DNA of 64,000 bases from Forficula auricularia (lineage: Eukaryota > Arthropoda > Insecta > Dermaptera > Forficulidae), in contig JALMQS010000225.1 in the NCBI GenBank assembly GCA_024734495.1, positions 8,683,094-8,747,093 on the forward strand. The letters run 5' to 3'. Made by a program: the position numbers and the translations under genes. Shown here piece by piece: positions 54,181 through 64,000 of this stretch (the first letter of the stretch is position 1; every line of letters starts with the position of its first letter). A model generated the notes under the pieces. The model had not been told where the DNA came from. It did no database searches and worked only from the letters and a program-made list of their open reading frames with translations.

Positions 54181-54466
54181 AAATAAATCTTTATTCCTCG
54201 ACCTGCTTATAGGCACAAATCCTCGGTGGCTAGGTCCTCTAAACATCGATATAATCTAAATACAATCCATTAACAAACATCAATACAAATCAACTACAAC
54301 AATTTAACAAATAATAAACAAGTACAAAAAAATAAAAATAAAATAAAATAGAAATGTATGCTCATGAGCAAATAACATGACCATAGATGTCCATCAAAAG
54401 ACAAAACGTAATTTAAAAATTCGGCGCTAAAACCCGATACCAGAAGCAAGCGACGCATTAGTCATC

Positions 54467-54612
54467 CATAAGTTGTTAAGGAAACCTTGGTCAAAGCCTT
54501 AACAAGGATGGCATGACCTCTCTCTACCTCAGCTAATCTCTGCTTGTGAGAACTAAATAAAATTTTGGAGTACTCTAGAACATTAGGACTTGACAAAATT
54601 ATTTGAAACTCA
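54467..54612 (-). pseudogene. Short coding relic, family unknown
   Basis: On the - strand an open run of about 46 codons reads NEFQIILSSPNVLEYSKILF, then SSHKQRLAEVERGHAILVKA and LTKVSLTTYG before a stop. It contains no low-complexity sequence and its composition is coding-like. Flanks in the same frame are full of stops. It may be part of a transposon ORF or a gene relic; I do not recognise it. Confidence 0.3.
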
Positions 54613-54945
54613 TTACCGGCTTATTCCAGAAATGAGTTACATATTTACAAATTTTTCCCGTATACTCATGCCTAAAGCTATATTGTCTATCATAGGTTAA
54701 CTTATTGATTTCCAAATTAATGCCGTCTGCCTGAATTCGGATATCTTTGTTTAGAACAGGAAGTCATTAAGTATGTTCTGGTGTTTGTATTTTCAATGCA
54801 TTTAATTGATAAGATTTTGATCAATTATTCTGTTGATGATACTATTTCTCTGTGACACCTCAAATCCTTTCCCGCCAACTAACTGCAAATTTTAGGGAGA
54901 CTCATTGAACTCATAAAAACAGTCTCTAAGCTAAATTGAGCCGTT

Positions 54946-55329
54946 CAAAAGCAGAGTGGACCATCCCACTTTTGGTTTTTTATGAGAAATACAACAAAAT
55001 AGAGGTAAAAGTTTGAGGCAAACGTGGTACCTGTGCTGTAATCTAGAAGGGCGTTTATAAACTAAGTTTGGAACTCTCTGTTGTATTTAGTTTTATCAAA
55101 AACCTAATTGATTATAGAGGATTACACAACTCTACAAAAAATTTGTTTTCCTTGTCCTAAAGTTTATTTCATGATTTTTATATTCATTGTGCACCAAAAT
55201 AAAGGATTTTTGAATTCAGCAGGTGAAAATACATAAGAATCAGCTATTTTTGAGCCCGAGGCATTTTCATTGTTGGGCAGTGTTATCAGCGAAAATGAGA
55301 TTTGTGAGTTGGTCCACTCTGCTTTTGAA
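54946..55329. mobile_element. MITE with TTCAAAAGCAGAGTGGACCA ends
   Basis: The left end TTCAAAAGCAGAGTGGACCA and right end TGGTCCACTCTGCTTTTGAA are perfect inverted repeats of 20 bp. The interior (about 340 bp) has no frame. Flanking text GCCG and TCCC gives no clear duplication. Confidence 0.75.
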
Positions 55330-55495
55330 TCCCTCAATTAATAACACAACTAAACTCGAAATTTTATTTTAATATTCTTATTGATTTTTGAGTTTTTCAC
55401 ACAAGCTAAATTTGATGACTCAAACCCCCAAACTTATTGGGAAAATTTACTTTTTTGTTGTTCATTATAAAAATATTTTCGCGCTATAATAGGTA

Positions 55496-55656
55496 TATAA
55501 TACCGAGGGGTGAACCGCGACTTAATATCGTGTACACCAACTTCCACTTTCATTTTCAAGTAGAAGTCAATAGATGAAGGGGCATTATCTAATGAATTCC
55601 AAAATTATTCGACGTGTACATCTAATTCCGATCGCGGTTCACCCCTCGTATAATAC
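55496..55656 (+). mobile_element. 8-bp-TSD MITE, copy 6
   Basis: The element 55,504-55,648 has ends CGAGGGGTGAACCGCGAC and ATCGCGGTTCACCCCTCG. The duplication TATAATAC is perfect (55,496-55,503, 55,649-55,656). The interior has GTGTACACCAACTTCCA and GACGTGTACATCTAATTCC. No minisatellite. Confidence 0.9.
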
Positions 55657-56164
55657 TTTCACATTATACTATCGAAAAACCAAATAAAATCCCAATTATT
55701 GTCTTGCAGTTAATCGTTTTATTGTAACACACCCTCAGGTTCTTTAAATTTCGTAATAACAATCAGTGAATTGTAAAAATGTATGAAAACAAAAGGGGAT
55801 AAAAGGCCCATTGAGAAATTTTCATCGGCATTCAAAACGTTTCAAACAAAAATAAAGCATTTCAAGTGTTAGGGTTCTATTTATGAAATGAGAAAGGGGT
55901 TGATGGGGTTATCAAAGAGAATCACTTGAAAAACAATCCAAACGAACACCTAATGAGGAGTTAACAAATAACTGTTTTTTTTTAATCAATTAATCGCCTT
56001 GAAAATTTTATTTTGCACCCTATAGTCTTTAAGTGATTGATGAAACATTTTTATCAGTCAATATCAATAAAAATAATTGAATTATGATTGATTTAAAGAA
56101 TAGCTATCTTATATTATGTAATATGATAAATATCTATCGATTTGCTAGCGATTTATATCACTAA

Positions 56165-56502
56165 TCAACATTTTTTATTGAAAGAAAAGTTTCGGTTTAA
56201 GCCGCTTAGATTGCACTTTTTGATGTGAAAGTCATCAAAATTTAGGACGTTTCAAAACTTATTTTTATAGTCTTTTTCAGGTGCTCTGGGTTAAGTCTTA
56301 TGTTAGACTGAAGCCTTGAACAAGTTTATCATAAAACTTCCCTCACAGATCTTGAAAACGGCTTCAGAAATAGGCATCGAAACGTCGTGTATTTTGATGA
56401 AAACTTCTCATTAAAAATGTACAATCTAAGTGGTTTGAGACTAAACTTTTCGTTTAATGATCATCTCAACCACCAAGACATCAAATATTCAACTTTTTTA
56501 TT
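56165..56502. mobile_element. Hammerhead-type inverted element E with 14-15 bp TSD
   Basis: The insertion 56,180-56,488 is flanked by TCAACATTTTTTATT (56,165-56,179) and TCAACTTTTTTATT (56,489-56,502), differing by one base. The arms are inverted: GCAATCTAAGCGGCTTAAAC (inverse of the left) against ACAATCTAAGTGGTTTGAGA. Each arm holds a decayed core: CTGAAAA with GAAACGTCC on the - strand (near 56,250-56,285), and CATCGAAACGTCG on the + strand (56,377-56,391). The right end extends 33 nt further. No frame. Confidence 0.72.
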
Positions 56503-57250
56503 CCTTATAAAAATAAATAAATTTAATTAATATAGCAATAACAATTGAATATTATTTCTAGTTTCTACGATATAATTAAAGTTTCAAAAATTGTCTAAAA
56601 TTAACAAATTTGACACTCCCTAACACCGTCATTTTAATTTTAATTAAATTCCGCCTTATTCTACTTAATAACATTTATATTTTTTACTTTATTTTTATTT
56701 ATAATCACACACAAATTTTGACCCTACCCAAAATAAGGGTGAATAAAATTTTTAATATGATTTTCTATCTTGGGTAATATCAATACAATTTCAAGATTAC
56801 ACCAACAGTTACTATTTCAAATAATATAAATGGAGCAAACATTTTTTGAAAAATTTGTGATAATGATTAGGTACTATCTTTTTCTATAAAATAGACTTTT
56901 GACTTAGACATTTTTTATTAATTTTTCATTTTTTTTCGTTATGAATAAGAATAGAATTGATATAATGAGTAATGGAAAAAATCTTCTCTTATGTAAGATG
57001 ATACTGGTAATTATTTATATAGTTGTCATTAACACTTATATTAATTTTATAATTAATTCTTTACACAAACATCTTTTTTATTTATTTATCTATTTTTTAT
57101 TGATTATTTATCATTCTTTTTATCATTCTCATTATTCTTCTTTACATATCTAAATATAGAGTTCCCAAAGTTCAAAAATTTGAAATTTTTCATTATAAAA
57201 ATTAACTAGATTTCTTTTATAAATCACTCAGTAAAGCAATAACTTTTAAG
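56503..57250. other. AT-rich non-coding stretch
   Basis: A/T-dominated sequence. The 70-residue frame at 56,941-57,153 is low-complexity. No gene. Confidence 0.4.
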
Positions 57251-57362
57251 GAGATAGGTATTGGTTCAAGGTGAAACATTTTTTATTAATCAGTAAAGCA
57301 TTTGACGTTTCTGGAAAAATCTTCCCTTTATCAATCAGGAAACTTGATTACTTCTTTAAAAA
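57250..57362. repeat. Tail motif followed by a decayed hammerhead-like core
   Basis: TATTGGTTCAAGGTGAAACA at 57,261-57,280. Then on the - strand CTGATTGA, a long loop, CCAGAAACGTC (57,304-57,343), with an extra base in the core and no good stem I. Confidence 0.4.
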
Positions 57363-58798
57363 AAAAAACATTTTTTAAATTTTGATAATATTTCGAATTG
57401 TTATAGAGAAGAAAGATATTTTAAATAATAATAATGAGATGAAAAGTAAATAAAGTACTATTGTACATTTGATGATGGAATGGTTGAGTTTTTTTTACCA
57501 AAAAAGAATTTAGTCTTTTTGATTTTAAGTCGATTCTTCCATGTTTTTATCAGTGTTTACCATTAAACGCCCAAAATGCAATGTAGAATGGTTATTACTT
57601 AAATATTTGACGAGAATCGATGACTATTTTTTATTTTAAGTCAACATTGACTTCAAATAGCCAGTATTATTATACTGATTAATAATAAAGGTATAAAGAT
57701 ATTAATATTTCAAACGACTATGGATGACTTTATTATTATAGACTTTTATCAACAATCCGTTCCAGATTATTTATTTTGGAATTATATGATTTCTAAAATT
57801 ATTATCTTGGTCTTTGGGGACTAAGTTGGCGAAAGTGTAAGGTTTCTGCTTACATAACAGAGGGGACCCGAGTTCAAGCCCCCGCCATAATCCAGCTCCT
57901 ACACTACATAAATTTCTGTAAAGACTTTCGTTAAATAGATACTAGTATCTAGGACAAAATCAATACATGTCAGAAAATTCCAAATTATGTTCTAAATTAG
58001 TGACAGACAAATAACATTTTGAATAGTGGGGCGAAGTTTTTAATATTGGATGGGCCTATTCTTTTTTAAATATAACCTCTGATAATTTATATTATCTAAA
58101 ATTTTCATTTAGAGACTAATAATAATTATTTTTACTTTAGATTCTATTTTTTTTTTATCAAAACTTCCATGCACTCTCTTACACTTTTTTATTATGAATA
58201 ATTGCCTAAATACATAACTACATTTAATTGATACTTTTAAGAGCATTTAAAATACTTCATGAATTTTCATAAGTCCATTTATTCCCTTGGCCATTCGTAT
58301 GACATTAAAAAATCTATATTGTTGAATTAAAATACCTACTTAGAATTTACAAATCCAGAAACAGCTATTACGCTCCCATTCTTGCGGCTAATACTTATTA
58401 CTAAAAAAATAAGTAAAAAAAATCTGGAAAATGGAATTTTTCAAGACTCGGTACATTCTCTGGAAATTTTAGGGAATGGAAATTATTCGTTCACAATATG
58501 AGCTAGAGTACTGAAAAATCACAAAGAGTCAGTCTTATTATTATTATAGTATTATAAGGTTATATTTTAAATATCAGCTCAAAATTTGCTTCGGTTTATA
58601 TCTGATCGATGATGGAATACATTTTTTTCATTCAAAAGTTAGAAAACCAAAAATCTTATCAGTTCATAGTTTTATAAACACACAAATTTTGACACTAGAA
58701 CGAAGTTTCTATGACCTTTTATTCTTGACTTATCCTTAGTAACGGAATACAAATACACAAATAATTATTTAATTACAATCATTAAATTGTTTATTAAT
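57363..58798. other. AT-rich stretch with one tRNA-like head
   Basis: TTGGCGAAAGTGTAAGG and a B-box-like CGAGTTCAAGCCCC at 57,826-57,885 (+) look like a SINE head with degenerate A box. No acceptor stem. Nothing else recognised. Confidence 0.4.
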
Positions 58799-58799
58799 G

Positions 58800-58862
58800 T
58801 TTTAAACGTTTCGGGAGAAATTCTCTTCTTTTCATTGAATTTTTTTTAAATTTGAAACCATA
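58800..58862 (-). ncRNA. Decayed hammerhead-like motif, relative of 636-945
   Basis: On the - strand: TTCA, ATGAAAA, GAAGAG-AATTT-CTCCC, GAAACGTTT. It matches the family at 636-945, with the first core base now A. Stem II is partly mispaired. Likely inactive. Confidence 0.4.
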
Positions 58863-59377
58863 ATAAACATTTTCCTGATAGTAATTAAAGAATTGTATCA
58901 TTTATACATATTTCGAATAAAACAATTATGAATTATTTAGTATGCTTGGGATGCAGGCGAAGTCAGGGCTCTAGTATTAAATTCACCCCAAAAAAGAAAG
59001 AAAAAAATTGATTTGCTCATGTGTTAAAAAATATTTGAAACATTAAAAATAGATTATTTTTTTTCTGTCTGTTGTCTTGATTCCGATACCCCCGATAAAA
59101 AAAAAGTTTTGGAAAGATCATTTTACTGACAAAATGTTGTAATACATAATATGTAGAGAACTTCTTAGATATTGAGTTTTCTAGCTTTAGAACTTCCGGT
59201 TCATAAATTCAGAAAATATTCTTCTTCTTAAAATAGTTAAATTAAGAAATACATTTCTAATAGTTTATCAAATTTAAGTTTAATTTTATAACTTTTAGGG
59301 TTTATTAAGTCACACAAATTAAACAAATATCCATGTAAAATTGAAAATAAGTGATATGTACAGAATACATTTTAAAC

Positions 59378-59442
59378 GAAATTGACTACTGAAGATGATC
59401 TAACATTGGGGACCGAAATTGTTTAATAAATTTATGAAATAA
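59378..59442 (+). ncRNA. Decayed hammerhead-like motif
   Basis: CTACTGAAGA, an extra T, stem II GATC against GACC (mispaired), GAAATTGTTTAAT. It is a relative of the motif at 51,993. The core is intact but stems II and III are damaged. Confidence 0.5.
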
Positions 59443-59486
59443 ATAGTGCTATTTAACTGAAATTACTCTATTTGTTTAGTTTGTGT

Positions 59487-59705
59487 GACTAAATAAAGAT
59501 AAAAGTAAATAAATATTTTATGAGATATAAATTTACTATGAGTTAGGTTTTCTAGGTCACTTGTTTCACGTTAAAACAAATGACGTAGAAAACCTAACTC
59601 ATAGTAAATTAATATCTCATAAAATATTTATTTATTTTTATCTTTATTAAAGATGTTTCACCTTGCACCAACACCACAATATATATTAATTTTGGCTAAA
59701 TAAAG
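59487..59705. mobile_element. Inverted element D with 12-bp TSD and tail, no ribozyme
   Basis: The insertion 59,499-59,693 lies between GACTAAATAAAG and GGCTAAATAAAG (11 of 12). The arms are inverted: TTTACTATGAGTTAGG against CCTAACTCATAGTAAA. The right end extends about 52 nt with GTTTCACCTTGCACCAACAC, the inverse of the motif at 10,910. The same layout as elements A-C and E, but the centre lacks a hammerhead. Confidence 0.65.
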
Positions 59706-59782
59706 CCTAAAAGTTATAAAATTAAATTCTACATAAGTCACTTAAGTTTTGGAATAATCTTATAATCATATTTGAGTTTAAT

Positions 59783-59929
59783 AAGAGAAAGAATTTAATT
59801 TTTAGGACAAATTCTAAGATTTTAGTAGAAATATTATAAAATTGCGATATTCCCTCTGATATCGCAATTTAATAATATTTCTAGTAAAATCTTAGAATTT
59901 GTCCTAAAAATTAAATTCTTTCTCTTTTA
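59783..59929. repeat. Near-perfect 147-bp palindrome
   Basis: The left arm AAGAGAAAGAATTTAATTTT and right arm AAAATTAAATTCTTTCTCTT are perfect. Arms of about 65 bp pair with one or two differences around the loop TATTCCCTCTGATA. It differs in sequence from the elements nearby. No terminal duplication identified. Confidence 0.85.
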
Positions 59930-61640
59930 AAATACATTGGTTAATCTGAACCCGAGCTGATTTTTTGAAAAACATTCCAACTATTTAAAAAAAGATGCTC
60001 AAATCTTTAGTTATATATTTTTGTTTAATATTGGGACGCTCTAACAGGCGAGGGTACCGATTCTTGAAAAATATTTTATTTTTTTTCCTCCAATTAATTT
60101 TAAGAAAAACAAATAGACAGAAAAAATCTCTTCCCGTTTAAGATATTTCAGAACACGGACAAAAAAATTAAAAATCTTTAAATATATTTAACATTGCAGA
60201 GCATGCACATTTCGACCAAAGTAGTATTTTAAATTTTAAATTGTGTCTTCTGCTTAGTACCTACTAAATTCCAGTGACTAACTTATTTCTATTCAATGTA
60301 AAAGATTTTAATGAAATTTATTTTTACAATTCTGGCGAAAATAGAGTGGTGAGAAATTCTCGATATCCTTTAAACATATTTTCCTCAGTGAAATTATTCT
60401 CAAGCCATTTCGCCAAACTAAACCAACCTAACAAAAGGATTGAGTTGTGTATTTCTAAGAAAAATTAATTAAAATTTAATTAATTCTCTTGTAGGTACAC
60501 TGTGTCTTATAAACAATGCAAAACAGAACAAAAAATACGACGGTGCCGGAAGGCGGATATATGAATAACGTCAAACCTCCCACAAAACGCATATTTCTCG
60601 CAAACTAAAAAAACTTAATTCTTTTAAAGAGTTCCTAAAAAGCAACTATTTTATCGGATTGGGAGAAAGAATGAAAATGATGGAATTGGAATAATTATCG
60701 GAAAAGAGGTTTTTTTATTTAATTAGTTTTTTTCCTCTTATTAAAAACAAGGACTAAAAGATGATCAAGGACATTCGATGGTGGAGAAGTAATCTCCGGA
60801 GTCGAAGCTCAAAAACAATGTATGCATAAATTCATGTAAAATAAATGGTTTAATAAAATTTATTTATAAACAATTTTGTCAATTCTAATATTTTTATTTT
60901 TCAAAGAATTGCGAATTTACTTACCTCTTATACGATTCAAAAATAATAAAAGCATAATATGTATAATTTAATTTATCTTTACACTTGCCGAAAATTAAAC
61001 ATCCATAATTATTTATGAAATAATGAATTTTGTTGACTTTAGAAACAAAATAACATTTTAATTTCTAATCTCGTAAAGCTAACGATCTGCGACAATCTTT
61101 TTGTTAACGAGAAAATACACAAATGTCTTCTTCTCATGGGAGAATAGAAATTGTTTTTCCGATATCTTTCTGTCACTAGGTGAATTTCCTTTTCCATTAC
61201 ATGTAATTATTAATTCTCCTATATAACTCGAAGTAATGTCGACTCTATGGTGATTTTTGCTAATAGCATTCTTAATAAGAATTCTCGCTTCAATATACTA
61301 TTGAATAAGTAAAATTGACAGATCATATTCCTTTTTTTAAATTTTTATTTATTCATAAATAAATATTTAAAAATAGTAAACATAACAAATATTTATTATT
61401 AAATTCAATTTCAGATTTTTATTTAAAAGAGAAAAATATTGAAATGATTATTTTTTTTGGCTTTAGAGAACTATGCCCATACAGCAACGCAATTAATGAT
61501 TCTATAATTTAAAGTGAAAAATGATGGTTCAATTGAAGAAAAAAATGATTATTTTAAATATTGAAAAGGTCTTTGAATAAAACGTTTTTATATAAATTTA
61601 ATTTTTGCTTTTCCAAATAAATATAATATATATATATATA
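59930..61640. other. AT-rich non-coding stretch
   Basis: No gene recognised. GGAGAAGTAATCTCC near 60,783 forms a hairpin but lacks a hammerhead core. The 64-residue frame at 60,274-60,468 has no domain. Confidence 0.4.
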
Positions 61641-61641
61641 T

Positions 61642-61700
61642 CAGTGGCGGTTGATGATTTTTCAACCAGGGGACGCTGTCCAAAAAAGTACTTTTCATTT
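61642..61700 (+). repeat. Left end of a CAGTGGCG-type element
   Basis: CAGTGGCGGTTGATGATTTT, then TCAACCAGGGGAC, matches 45,439-45,472. The matching right end was not found, so the element is truncated or masked. Confidence 0.5.
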
Positions 61701-62230
61701 TTTGAAATTTTATTTTAATCTTCGCTTTTTTTTGGAAATTTCACTGAATACGGCATCATTTTCGTTAAAAGAAAATCTTAAATTTCTCCTAATTCTATTG
61801 CTATAAGCAAGCTATGACTTGTCTAGAGCACTCTTAGTTATTTCCGATCTTATATATTGAGAGTACTTTGAAATGGATTAGTCCAGAGATTCCCGAATCA
61901 TCTTTATTTATTCCTTTTTTTGTATTATTTCTAGTTTAATAGTTTCTCAGCGAGCGCAATTTTTATTCTACTAAAACGCGTCTGGACTTGTCATTGACAT
62001 GCATGAACTGGAAGACATACCAGGCAGGGACTTCAAACCTTCTATCCGCGCCCTTTTCCGAAAAATCATTTATTTTAATTTCTCCTTGAAGCTATGCAAC
62101 AATTTTATTTCATTTCGAGAACCAATATACTTTTGAAAACAAAAAATGTTTTTTATAGAAATATTTGAAATAACGAATGATAATTTCAAAATTTAAAGGT
62201 CCTCCTGAAATTTTGAAGTCGATATTATAT
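61701..62230. other. Non-coding stretch
   Basis: Nothing recognised. Confidence 0.3.
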
Positions 62231-62231
62231 A

Positions 62232-62647
62232 CACTCACGTGCAAAGAAAAGGAATCACCTCCCTTGTGAGTTGTTAAATGTAATTTTCATTCTCAAATAT
62301 AAATAATGTTATATTAATATAAATTATACCGTATTAAAACCAAAGATTAAATCAAAATGTTTTGCAACAAAAATTCATCCAGTTAATTTTTAATTATTTG
62401 ATTTGGAATTGAAAATTAGGAAAAAATGAAAATTTTGGAACTTGGATATTATTAAAAAAAAAATAATCCAATAAATAAATAAATAAAACAATAATAAAAA
62501 CTTTATTTAAACATTTTTTAATATTTAGTATTGCCCTCCCCCCTTTTTAGAAAAAAATATTTAAATTTTTAATAAATTACCAAGAAACATACAATGTATC
62601 GTTAAATTAATGAAAAGAGAGTGATTCCATTTCTTTACTCGTGAATG
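62232..62647. mobile_element. Tc1/mariner-type MITE
   Basis: Left end CACTCACGTGCAAAGAAAAG and inverted right end CATTCACGAGTAAAGAAATG both continue GAATCAC, giving 27-bp terminal repeats. TA lies directly outside both (62,230-62,231, 62,648-62,649). 416 bp without a transposase frame. Confidence 0.85.
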
Positions 62648-62837
62648 TATATATACTAGATTTTTTTTACAAGTACATATAGAAAATAAAATATTGTGGG
62701 TAGTGTAGGGAAAAAGTTTTCACTTTTTTCCTTCAATTTAGTTTTTACGTTTATCTTTATATTATAATTTACAAAATAGATTTATATAATATAAATAATA
62801 TAGGAGTATCATTTAAATTCTGTACAAAATTTATTCT

Positions 62838-63010
62838 ATCTCTAAAGTTTTTTTTTTTTGGCTTTTCGGTCTTTCTAGCAATAAGCCAATTTAATATACT
62901 ACTTATTATATTTTTTTAAATTTGTCGAGTCGGATTCGAACCCGGGTCCACATGGTTAGCAGTCTGGCACACTACCCCTAGCCTAGTCCGACCCACCATC
63001 TCTAAAGTTT
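62838..63010 (-). mobile_element. tRNA-Ser-like SINE, copy 3, with internal deletion
   Basis: The element 62,851-62,997 is flanked by perfect 13-bp duplications ATCTCTAAAGTTT (62,838-62,850, 62,998-63,010). On the - strand: head GGTCGGACTAGGCTAGGGGT, B box GGGTTCGAATCC, then directly AAATTTAAAAAAAT and GGCTTATTGCTAGAAAGACC with a poly-A tail. Compared with 4,975, about 34 bases after the B box (CCGGCTAAAATCTGACCCC and what follows) are missing. Confidence 0.88.
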
Positions 63011-64000
63011 TAAAAGAAAAAATATAAACAATTTTATTGTTTCGATCAACTTAGTCGCCGCCTATATGGTAGGCAACCTATTACCAAGTATGGCAAAAAG
63101 TTGCATCCATTCCAGGCGTTGTGGCGAGTTGCCAGTCCTTCAACCTGACTAATTGATCATGCTATGAAAGTTCCATCATTTTCACGCAAATCGACTTCCA
63201 CCAAAATACATAAAATATTTTAGGTTAAAGTTTTCGTAAAAGAATTATTTAAAGTTTTGAAATTTGGTCAAATTTTCTAATTTTTATTTATAGCTAGTCA
63301 AAACCATTCCAAATAAATAAAAGTGTTATTTAGTAATTAATTAGTAGTAGTAAAATTAACTGTATTTCAGAAAGTTTAATTTCAACCAAAAACCAAAATT
63401 AAATCATTTCATTCCTACTCTAATTTGAATAAAATTCTTCTCCCTTTCTGCATTTAAAATATTGCCTTACTTTCTTAAATGCTTTCATTCCATTTCAAGT
63501 GAAAATTCCATAATTTTATCTCATCTCATAAAGAATAAAATGCTAAAAATATTTCATTCTATTCCGACTGTGCCTATTATTTTCTAAATAGTGTTAAAAT
63601 AAAAGCAGCCGAGAAGGTTAATAAGCAGGCAAAGGATATGAATTGCCTGACATTTCCATAAAGCCCTTTGCACACAGGGCCAAGGTATTTCTTCTTTTGA
63701 TAGGGACGAGAAATCAATGGGAAAATAAATAAAAAATCAATACCGAGTACTTAAGCCGTTTTTCAATGAAGAGTACCTTGAAAAGGACACTGATTAGTGA
63801 AGTTGAAGTATCTTAATGGCACTTGGATAAATTATTCGCTAAGTATATATTTAACCGAACCGTCAAATAAAGGCGAGATTGATTTGAAGGGGAAAGAAAA
63901 AGATCCGAGAAACGTTTCCCAGTTGAAATCAAATCAAATAAATAAATAGAGTAGAAACGATGACAAGACTTTTAAAAAGGAAAAACGTGAGATAAATAAA
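63011..64000. other. Non-coding stretch to the window end
   Basis: GGTAGGCAACC and GCGTTGTGGCGAGTTGCC near 63,068-63,135 may be a SINE remnant. No gene recognised. Confidence 0.35.

Noticed and set aside
60770..60830. GGAGAAGTAATCTCCGGAGTCGAAG resembling part of a hammerhead
   Set aside because: A stem II-like hairpin is present but there is no CTGANGA core and no GAAAC.
1..64000. CRISPR arrays, bacterial operons or riboswitches
   Set aside because: The composition, SINEs, LINEs and splice signals are eukaryotic; the tandem repeats found are satellites or retrozyme units without spacer-repeat alternation.

Overview
This window looks like non-coding DNA from an AT-rich animal genome, most likely an insect. 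The evidence is jockey-type, CR1/jockey-like and RTE-like LINE fragments, tRNA-derived SINEs, Tc1/mariner, pogo, piggyBac-like and hAT-type elements, and many fold-back MITEs. I see no dense gene content and no prokaryotic features. The only convincing cellular gene is one GC- and CpG-rich first coding exon near 40.0 kb on the + strand: a start codon, a signal peptide and a clean splice donor. Its other exons were not found, and the AT-rich sequence to the right is probably intron. Two tiny exon-like segments on the - strand near 15.7-15.9 kb are tentative.

The most interesting content is an abundance of type I hammerhead ribozyme (HHR) motifs, in the arrangement stem I - CTGANGA - stem II - GAAAC - UH - stem I. 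They occur in small elements made of tandem and/or head-to-head monomers. The best are at 5,654-6,619 (monomers of 215, 216 and 218 bp measured cleavage site to cleavage site), 7,287-7,586 and 33,406-33,869 (perfect 6-bp stem I, 5-bp stem II). Related elements lie at 30,187-30,353, 56,180-56,488 and 59,499-59,693. Six elements are flanked by 12-15 bp target-site duplications (TSDs), and each carries a one-sided tail of about 33-52 nt beyond the inverted arms. This resembles the animal retrozymes and Penelope-like-element repeats known to carry hammerheads, but no Penelope reverse transcriptase is present here. More decayed cores are scattered through the window, including a variant in which core bases C3 and G8 are both changed (TTGAAAA).

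Layout. 0-8 kb: mariner-like and fold-back repeats, a SINE, the largest hammerhead element, and a mariner relic interrupted by a second one. 9-15 kb: a TTAA-flanked MITE, a hammerhead relic, a pogo-like MITE with a duplicated end, a SINE, a GC-rich minisatellite. 16-25 kb: a LINE relic, hammerhead relics, SINE pieces, a piggyBac-like MITE, a mariner-like fold-back, and a jockey LINE with an 11-bp TSD. 26-36 kb: an RTE-like LINE relic, two composite fold-back elements, a textbook hammerhead pair, a 245-bp tandem array. 38-41 kb: four members of an 8-bp-TSD MITE family around the signal-peptide exon, two of them filled with a 20-bp minisatellite. 41-64 kb: AT-rich DNA with SINEs, a hAT transposase pseudogene, a second LINE fragment, more hammerhead elements and MITEs.

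All boundaries and folds were read by eye. No alignment, folding or database search was run.
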